From the NCBI RefSeq assembly GCF_035046505.1, contig NC_089823.1:104183412-104247411 (forward strand): a stretch of 64,000 nt of DNA, in the 5' to 3' direction. The notes beneath the pieces are model-generated. The model was not told the origin of the DNA. It saw only the letters and a program-made list of their open reading frames with translations, and did not search any database. Positions 56,454 through 64,000 of this stretch are shown in pieces (within the stretch, counting starts at the first letter, position 1; each line of letters starts with the position of its first letter). This DNA is from Tiliqua scincoides. Its lineage: Eukaryota; Chordata; Lepidosauria; Squamata; Scincidae. Position numbers and translations under genes: made by a program.

Positions 56454-57041
56454 GTGTCCCCCTTTTCGTGACTGCAGAACTCCTCCAAGCACCCCTCAAA
56501 CTGGAGGAGATCTGGGGCTCCTCTCCAGAATTTCCTGCGACGGGGTTAGGGGCAGGGGGTGCAGTGGCCCCAAAGCATTTTAAACGCCGGTGACATTTTG
56601 GACAAAGAGCAGCCTTCCCGAGCCTGGGTGGGCTTACTCAGAAGTAAGTCCCATTAAGTTGAGTGGGGCTTGCACACTGGTAAAACATGCACAGCACCGT
56701 GGGCTTGGAGACTGAGGTCGTCTAATGAAGGAATGCAGCTCTCTCTCTCTCACACACACACACATGCACCCCAACAAGCCGCTTACTCCCGAGTAGGCTC
56801 CATTGCTTTCTGAAGGTGCGGCAGATCCTACTGATCAATTCCTTCCGGAGAGGTTCTTCCTGACGCAATCCGTGGTCCCTGTGCTCGATTTCCAGAGGGT
56901 TTACTCGTGAGCAAGTGCCTGTGGCGAGGGCAAAGACGTGATGAGAAGCTGCAGCCTTTTAGACCGACTTGCGTGCAACAGAATCGTACGGGTAGCCCTT
57001 AGGTCGTTCAGGGAGAGTCTAACAAGAGAGCGCCAGACGCT
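56454..57041. other. SPRY2 upstream sequence with MITE scraps
   Basis: It holds a (CT)n(CA)n run at about 56741-56764 and worn 90-bp-class pieces (AGAAGTAAGTCCCATTAAG at about 56641; CCGAGTAGGCTCCATTG at about 56790). No gene is seen. Confidence 0.45.
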
Positions 57042-57263
57042 GCCTACTCAGGAGTAACTGCCATTGAACGCAGAAGGACTTACTTCCCCAGGAGACATGT
57101 GCAGAATCGGGACCCTCCATGAACGCATTTCGAGCCCAATCCTATGCCTAGTCAGAAGTAAGTCCCATTATAGTCAGTGGTACTTGACTATACTTACTTA
57201 CACAGAAGTAAGTACCATTATAGTTAATGGAGCTCACTCCCAGGAAAGTGTGGGCAGGATTAG
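57042..57263. mobile_element. worn and expanded ~90-bp-class MITE copies
   Basis: CTCAGGAGTAACTGCC (57049) and, from 57132, CCCAATCCTATGCC with two repeats of CAGAAGTAAGTNCCATTATAG indicate one worn copy and one internally duplicated copy ending in GGGCAGGATTAG. Confidence 0.6.
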
Positions 57264-57846
57264 AAACCACTGCGATGAGAGTCTCCATTGCATCCAAGCT
57301 CTTTACGGATCGCAAGCTCACAGCAGCATAATTACTGGCGCACGCAGCTACTCGCGAGCAGACCCGGCGGCACCCACGCCCTCCCTGCCTGCAGAGAGCC
57401 GGTCGCGAGCGTCACCCCACTTACTCCGAAGGAGACCCGGCCAAAGTCAGTGGCGCTACTCCAGAACACGTGGCTGGAGGATTGCATCATTCATGTCATA
57501 TACACTCCCTGCACCGCTCTCCCCCTCCCCACTTTGTTTTCAAAGGAAGGTAATGCAATCACCCAGCAGATTTTAGAGGGCACTGTATAGGAAGGACAGG
57601 AGCACAAGTGTTCACTATTCCCCTCTTCTCTTACAGTAATGCACGTGATGAGCAGTACACGTGTACATGAAACAGACCAGCTCCTACCACTGGGAGCTTT
57701 TCACTTGAGATAAGGCAGGGGGATGCTCTTTCCCAAATAGTCAGACAGGTCCAGCCCTTTGGGTCCAAATCCCTTTCTTCATGCTTGGTGGCTGTGTTAA
57801 ATGAACTGGGGCTGCAGTCCTGGGGTACATACTTATATGGGAGTAA

Positions 57847-57941
57847 GGCTGCAATCCTAGCCTATGCACACTTTCCTGACAGGAAACCCCATTGAAGACA
57901 ATGAGGCTTACTTCTGAGTAGCCAAGCATAGGATTGTGCTC
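57847..57941. mobile_element. fold-back MITE, ~90-bp class
   Basis: It runs from GGCTGCAATCCTAGCC to CATAGGATTGTGCTC, with TAA on the left (57844-57846). Confidence 0.8.
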
Positions 57942-57959
57942 CAAGTCCCAATTGACTTA

Positions 57960-58138
57960 GGGCCCAATCCTATCCAACTTTCCAGCACTGGTGCAACCAC
58001 AATGTAGCCTCCAGGTAAGGGAATAAATGTTCCCATACCTTGAGGAAGCCTCTGTAACTGTCTTCCCAGCACAGGAAGCAGTGCGTACCCCAAAGACACA
58101 ACAGCACTGACACTGGAAAATTGGATTGGATTGGGCCC
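57960..58138. mobile_element. fold-back MITE, ~180-bp class, TTA flanks
   Basis: The element is 179 bp, from GGGCCCAATCCTATCC to GGATTGGATTGGGCCC. TTA flanks it at 57957-57959 and 58139-58141. Confidence 0.92.
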
Positions 58139-58141
58139 TTA

Positions 58142-58231
58142 GACTGCAATCCTAACCACACTTTCCTGAGAGTAAGCCCCATTGAACAAAATAGGACTTC
58201 CTTCTGAGTAGACCTGGTTAGGATTGTGCCC
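58142..58231. mobile_element. fold-back MITE, ~90-bp class
   Basis: It starts right after the TTA of the previous element and ends in GGTTAGGATTGTGCCC, followed by TCA. It shares that TTA with its neighbour. Confidence 0.88.
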
Positions 58232-58244
58232 TCAGTGTGTCTAA

Positions 58245-58415
58245 GGCCAAATTTCTAGCACTGACTTAAGGGCAACGCAATTCCAAGGTAAGGAAACAAA
58301 CATTGCCTTACCTTGAGGATGCCTCCATGACTGCCCCCCCCCCCACTGCAGGATGCAGCACATGCCCCAGTGGCACAGCTATGCCAGTGCTGGAAAGTTG
58401 TTTAGGATTGCGCCC
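58245..58415. mobile_element. fold-back MITE, ~180-bp class
   Basis: It runs from GGCCAAATTTCTAGCACTG to a GTTTAGGATTGCGCCC end. The flanks are TAA (58242-58244) and TTA (58416-58418). Confidence 0.85.
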
Positions 58416-60166
58416 TTAGTTCCACTTGACTAGGTGTATCTTAGGCCCTGCTAATAAGAATTATTATTAGGCTAATAATAAGAATTAGCTAATTAGCTAA
58501 CACCTAGGCTAATTAGAATTTATACAGAAGGGGGGAGGGAGGGAGAGAGAGAGAGATTAGTAAAAATGTAACTCTTAGAATGAAAAAATTGGTTTGAAAA
58601 ACATGGTATCACTTACTGAGCCCTACAGTCCTACTACACCATGTGCATTTAGTCCAAAGATCGCCCTGTCTTATTCCATGGAACTTTCTTGGGAAGAAGT
58701 TCAGTTGAACTCAGTGGAACTTTTGCATAAACATGCACAATACTTTTCAGGATGTGGTTTAGGAACACTCAGCCGCAATAAGTGAAATCAATAAAGGTTA
58801 TTTCAAAGGCAGTATCTTTAGGATGAGATTCCTGTTCCAATTGCTAGTAGACCTGAGACAGCAAATGCTTAAATCCATGCAACAATTAGTATCCCTCCCT
58901 CTATGTATGGGAGGGGGCGCTTTTAGACTGCACTCTTACCATCAGATAAAGGCTGCAATCCTACACACACTTTCATGGGAGTAAGCTCCATTGACTATAA
59001 TGGGATTTACTTCTGAGTAGACAGGTATAGGCTTGAGCTCAAAGTGGATTTCCTTTCCAAGAGTGATAGCAGGGCCTCACCCAAGCACTGTTATTACATA
59101 TTTTGGAAATGATGCATCTGAGACTATGGCCTTCTGGACATTCATTCTGGAGTATTCCCCGTAGGGAGTTTGAGAACTGTTGCCATGTACCCCAGGATAA
59201 TTCCACTGATTTTTTTTAAATTGTCCCTGAAATGAAAAAAGAAGCATTTTAAAGTTTGCAGTTTGGCAGTGACCGAAAAACCACTTAAACGTATTTCCTT
59301 GTGTTCAAAACAGTCTGACAACCAGTGAGACTGCAGCTGTTAAACAGTAGGCAGCCACAATGCTTAAATATGTCATGGTTGTTCCTTTCTGGGAGAAGGC
59401 AAGTGTGATGAAATTACGTTAATTCCAGATATGCTGTTTTGAATGGTCTGTGGATGTCACTGTCATCATTTATCTTCCCCCCACAGTTCTTGCCATTACT
59501 CTGTTGAAATCACATAGCCAGGGTGGGAGTTGCAGCAGTCCAAGGCATAGTTGCAACTATACATGTGCTGTGTCTACACATGCAGGCAGCTCTCACCTTG
59601 TTCAATGGAATTGCCACTCACTGAGGTGCACTTTAGCCCATCATTTTATGTAGACTTCCTTGGCAGGAAATTCCCACTGAACATAGTGAGGCTTAATTCT
59701 GAACAAATATGCATAGGATGGAGCTGCTAGTATTTAGAGTATGTACATGCACGTCTCACTCTGTACCATTCAAGCAAGCCTACATTGAAAGCAGTCAGAC
59801 TTTTCCCACTGGATTCTAGTGGGCAAAGGACACAGACTGAATTACCTATTAATTAAAGAATTGTCCATGATGCTTAAGTGTGTCATCTGTAAGGTATTGA
59901 AAACATGCTCCTTCTGGTTGCAATGTTATTATACACATCTGCCAGAGAGTTCGTTGCATTTAATGCAGTAGGGCTCTGCATTCTGCACATAGAATTAGAC
60001 TGCATGCCTGATATAAATATGCAGAACACAATTTTAGAGTTTCTCAGGAAAATTACTTTGACCATCTCCATACCTGATCTTCAGCACACCTGATGCTCCT
60101 GGAAACCAGCCGATTTAAAACAAAACTATGCAACTAGGTTTTGTAAAAGAATGTGTGCCAGCAAAC
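58416..60166. other. gene-free stretch with two ~90-bp-class MITEs
   Basis: Copies lie at about 58951-59040 (GGCTGCAATCCTACAC to GGCTTGAGCTC) and, more worn, at 59636-59725 (TCCTTGGCAGGAAATTCCC, GCATAGGATGGAGCTG). An AATTAGCTAATTAGC-like palindromic run lies at about 58450-58520. I see no gene. Confidence 0.6.
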
Positions 60167-60169
60167 TTA

Positions 60170-60346
60170 GGGTGCAATCCTAACCCACTTTCCAGCACCA
60201 AGGTAAGGGCAATGCAACTCCAACATAAGGGAACAAACATTGTCTTACCTTGAAGAGGGTTTACCTTGCCCCTCAACTGCAGGATGCAGCACATGCCCCA
60301 CCGGCACAGCTATGCCAGTGCTGGAAAGTGGGTTAGGATTGTGCCC
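60170..60346. mobile_element. fold-back MITE, ~180-bp class, TTA flanks
   Basis: The element is 177 bp, from GGGTGCAATCCTAACCC to GGGTTAGGATTGTGCCC. TTA flanks it at 60167-60169 and 60347-60349. Confidence 0.92.
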
Positions 60347-60893
60347 TTAGTGTTGTAGGCCCAGATGCAGAGAGCTACAAAATGAGCAGTGTTTTCAAGT
60401 TCCCTCCCTTCAATAGCAGCCTCCTGCACAGTCAAGCCAGACCCCAAATTCAGCACCTTTGACACTCCCCATGCATGTGTGTGCATGCATATGAGTGTGG
60501 AAACCCTTGTTTTCTAATGAAGGTCTCATTAATATTGAGGAGGGCAAGGAGAATGAGTGAAATGTCTTTTCTTTTAATCTAATTCATTGAAGTCTTTGTC
60601 CATAAAATGAGAGGGAATATTTTATTTTTCTATAGAATCTGCCACATAATCCCCCATAATCTTGGGCTTTTTTCCCCCCTATCCCTGCAGATATTTAATC
60701 TATATAACTACAGATTTCTATTTCCTTTCAAATCTTATCATTGCCATTGACTCCTTATTTGAGGATTGTACAGATTATTGCTCATTCTGTGACATTTGAT
60801 GGATTCCTCCCTGCCCCAATTTAATTTTAATTTTAGACAACTTGGCTCCCTGACATTGCCGGTGACAGCTACCACACCTTCAAACAGACTCTT

Positions 60894-60979
60894 GGGCTAC
60901 AATTCTATTCCCACTTATCTGGGAGTAAGGTCCAAGTAATAGGACTTACTTCTGAGCAGATATGCCTAGGATTGCTCTC
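60894..60979. mobile_element. fold-back MITE, ~90-bp class
   Basis: It runs from GGGCTACAATTCTATTCCC to GCCTAGGATTGCTCTC, followed by TTA. Confidence 0.8.
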
Positions 60980-62150
60980 TTACATTGGGCAGTTTTACCA
61001 ATTCAGAGGCAGGTGTAACCTCACAATAGCCCAGCTATGTGTTTTTCTTCCATTCAGTTTTGTGAATGACAGGAGCCTGACTGCCTTGTGCTCGCTAGAG
61101 GGAGCAGTGAATTTACCAGCTTTGCATGTGATTAGGAAAGAAATACTTAAGTGCTGGGGAGCTGGAGAACAAGACTTGTTTCTCTGCTGACATATAAAGT
61201 CACCAACAGCTTTGTGGAGCTGTGTGTTTCCTTTTGCTTGCAAGGGCTTGGTGTGAGGATGAATGAAGGATGCTGCTTTTAAACAGATCCCAAAGATCTA
61301 ATATTTTGAGAGGGGGAAGGAAAGAGAGGAGGCTGCCTGCTTCTTGTTGTATAATGCGGCCTGAAAGTTGTTTTCTAGCTACTTGGAAATCTGACATGTG
61401 CACTTTGCCAGTCAGTGATAGACCAAGCAGGTAAGAGCACTAGCACCCTCCCCCCCCCAACAGCATGCAGTACTTAGCTGGCAAGCTCTGGGTCCCACCC
61501 AGCTACCCTAACAAGAACTTTACTTTCTGCCTTTGTGCTCTGGAAGTTCGGCCTGTGGTGAAGAAGGAGGAACGCAGGCAACCAGGCGGGTGCAAAACCC
61601 AAAGGAGGCCTCCCTCGAAAGCCCGAGGCTTTGAGTGGCCTTTCAGCGAGGGACTTTACAACATAATAGTCCCGGAGTGTATTCTCAGACAGCTTGAGCG
61701 AAACCAGTTTTTTTACCTGCTTCAAGGAGGAATTTTCCTGCCACAACTTTCCTGTTTGAGTAGCAAGAAAGGGACCTGACTGCTGTATAGGCCGGAGGCA
61801 TCATCCAGTACCCACGTACAGTACTCTGGTATTGCCCCATTAAATGTCATTGGGTCTGTAAGTGGGCAATCATAGACAATGTATATGCACTTACCCAGAG
61901 CCTGCTTGTCTATAGATCACAGGCCCTTTCAATTAGTTACTTGAAAGTTGATGGGACCATATTGATAACAGATTTATTGGTGCGGAGGCTGCAATCTGCC
62001 ACGATACAGTCTTTTTGTTGCCTGGCATTTTTCTTTTCTCTTTCTGCTCAGGCACTGCTGCCTTTTCAGGGGCTTTTGGATTCTCCAGACACTGGGCTGG
62101 GAGATGAAACAATCCAATTCCAAAAGCAAGTGCAATTGTTCAAATGTTAT
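60980..62150. other. gene-free stretch, nothing recognised
   Basis: I see no coding region or clear repeat. Confidence 0.5.
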
Positions 62151-62151
62151 T

Positions 62152-62230
62152 TATTTATTTATTAGTAGAATTTATATCCCGCCTTTCCACTCAAGGAGCA
62201 CTCAAGGCCGCTAATATGCTCTGAGTCTGT
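62152..62230 (-). mobile_element. LINE/SINE 3' tail, reverse orientation
   Basis: TTATTTATTTATTTATTAG, then AATTTATATCCCGCCTTTCC and CTCAAGGCC, is the reverse of the tail seen at 31548-31612. Confidence 0.55.
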
Positions 62231-62439
62231 TCAGAATTGGACCTGCTTTGGCAGTGTGCCATCTCCCGCCTTGAACTCTACCCTCTGCTGTTACCTTCTC
62301 TTTCTGTGTCTCAGATATAATTGGTGCGGGGAGGGCCCACAGTGGGGCCTCTTTTGGACCCACTGTGGACGCCACACTCTGAGTATGCCCAGTGGTGTCC
62401 AGGAACCATGGAAAATGTTCCCCAGTAACATTTCATTTC

Positions 62440-64000
62440 TGTGTGAGTGCTGGAAAAATTAACATAGTACCCAAGGAAAGAATTTTGGATTGTTGGCACT
62501 CCAATTACCCTGTTACAACTGCAACATAGTCGAGCATCGACTGTTCAATAAAATGTTGGAAATGGATGCTAATATTTTACTGATTTGGCACAGATTGAGC
62601 CTTGGCTATTGTTTCCAGAGATTAATAAACACTCTCTTAGCTAAATACCAACCATATTGCAGTGCATACCTTGATGATATTGCCATATTTAGTGACACCT
62701 GAGAGGAACACCTTCAACATGTCCGTGTTATACTACAGACTTTGAAAGACGCTGATCTTACTCTCAGAGCCTCTAAATTTCAATTTGCCAGAGGAACTGT
62801 ACAGTAGGTTGCATTGTTGGAAGTGGACAAATGAGGCCTATGGAAGCTAAAGTGGACAGTATTGTGAATTGGCGTGTCCCTCAAACGAAGAAACAGGTTT
62901 AATCGTTCCTTGGACTTGCTTCCTACTACAGAAGGTTTTTGCCTCACTTCTCAACTCTTGCTACCCCTTTAACTAACCTGTGTCGTAAGCATTTACCCCA
63001 ACAGGTGAACTGGACAGCTGAGGGTCAAAAGTCCTTTGATGCCCTGAAACAAGGTCTATCTGAAGCACCTGTCCTGAGAGCACCAGATTTTTCTAAAAAG
63101 TTTGTGGTTCAAACTGATGCAAGTATGAGTGGGTTAGGAGCTGTTCTTTTGCAGGAATCTGAAGGAGTGTTACATCCAATTGTGTATCTAAGTTGTAAAC
63201 TATTGCCTCGTGAGACCCATTATGCTGTATGTGAATTAGAATGTCTTGCATTAGTGTGGGCTTTGTCTAAGTTAAGACCCTACCTGTTAGGAACTAAGTT
63301 CCTAATGCAAACAGATCACTAACCTTTACCTTTCTTGGCTAAAACCAAAAACAACCAAAGGATCCTGCGTTGGGCTTTATCGCTGCAGGATTACCAATTT
63401 GAAATTCAGCATCTCTCAGGTTCTAAGAATATTTTAGCTGATGCTTTGTCGCGCATGTAGTATAGTGAAAATCAGCAAAGCACTAGTTCATAATTAGTAA
63501 CCAAACTGTAATACTAAAAAGTATGTAAATCACTCTCCATGTAACCTCACTGTATCTAATACTATTAGCATAAGAAGTATAATAATGAGTGCCCAAGGGG
63601 TTTGTCCGGTTCCTTCTTGAACAGAGTTTTTGGGGTGCAACATCTTGCACGCGATGAGCTCCATTGTCCACCATGGACATCTGGCCTCACAGGTAGCGTG
63701 GAGCTAAGAGACCTACAAGAGTAACTGACCCAGGTGAGAGATGGGTATTAATAGAGATAGCCAGCTAGCTTTATTATTTTATTGCTGATATGTTTCCTAG
63801 ATGTTTATGCCTCTAGCATTTGCTGCCTTACTGTAACTTATGTAATCTTATGTACTTAATAAACTAAAATCTCTTTTACCAAGTTGTTTCATTGTCTGTT
63901 GGGGACAAAGGTTCAGAATCCTGCCTAGCCGTTCAGTGAGCTACCAAGTGCTCACTGAGGTCTAGTAACTTGAGGACTGAAGCTTTAATTGGAGAAAGAG
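62440..64000 (+). mobile_element. Ty3/gypsy-type LTR retrotransposon fossil, pol piece and probable LTR
   Basis: The recognisable parts in order are the C-terminal part of a reverse transcriptase, with the YLDD active-site box and a Ty3-like AIFSD context at about 62665-62700, then a connection region. The RNase H domain follows (QTDASMSGLGAVLLQ, YLSCKLLPRETHYAVCELE, and a final LADALSR-type motif at about 63430-63455). No protease, gag or integrase is recognised in the window. An LTR-like stretch with AATAAA (63858-63863) follows and probably runs past the window edge. The element is broken, with several breaks. The readable pol motifs suggest moderate age. Its LTR does not obviously match the solo LTR at 12444. 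Confidence 0.8.

Noticed and set aside
1-64000. CRISPR arrays, operons or phage-defence systems
   Set aside because: The window is vertebrate nuclear DNA; the tandem repeats are microsatellites or transposon copies without spacer structure.

Overview
This 64 kb window is vertebrate nuclear DNA, most likely from a squamate reptile. Three things point there: one complete single-exon coding region that I recognise as Sprouty2 (SPRY2); a full-length tRNA-headed SINE of the Sauria/squamate type (about 43666-44020); and 5S-rRNA-headed SINEs beside CR1, L1, MIR and hAT repeats. This is a eukaryotic gene-desert locus with no operons, CRISPR arrays or prokaryotic systems.

Layout. Positions 1-48600 hold no gene I can support. 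They carry dense interspersed repeats separated by unremarkable sequence. SPRY2 lies on the minus strand: a 3' UTR at about 48790-49619, the coding region at 49620-50561, an exon-2 acceptor at 50612/50613, an intron, and a promoter/exon-1 region at about 54.8-56.1 kb with microsatellites, a CCAAT box and a TATA-like element. Upstream of the promoter (56.2-61 kb) is a cluster of short fold-back transposons. The right edge (62.4-64 kb) carries a fossil Ty3/gypsy-type retrotransposon piece that runs off the window.

The most informative part is the repeat record. (1) A fold-back MITE group with ends like GGGCNCAATCCTA occurs more than 25 times in three size classes (about 90, 180 and 510-550 bp). 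Its target duplications are 3-bp TNA, and adjacent copies share a single TNA. (2) A LINE near 28-29.5 kb was hit by a younger, twin-primed copy of its own family, with a perfect 11-bp target duplication. The 3' tail of this LINE is the same as the tail of the 5S SINEs. (3) A 1.9 kb internally deleted L1-like element has an imperfect 16-17 bp target duplication and a probable 3' transduction. (4) A 3.6 kb hAT element with a decayed transposase sits inside a 551-bp MITE. (5) There are several hAT MITEs with 8-bp duplications, and one solo LTR with a 5-bp duplication.

SPRY2 encodes an intracellular feedback inhibitor of receptor tyrosine kinase/FGF-ERK signalling. Its regulation is partly visible here: an out-of-frame upstream ORF overlapping the start codon, an exact miR-21 8-mer and a miR-27 8-mer in the 3' UTR, a Pumilio-type site and AU-rich elements. 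I found no convincing undescribed biological system. The novelty candidates are the MITE group with TNA targets and the LINE/5S-SINE partnership.
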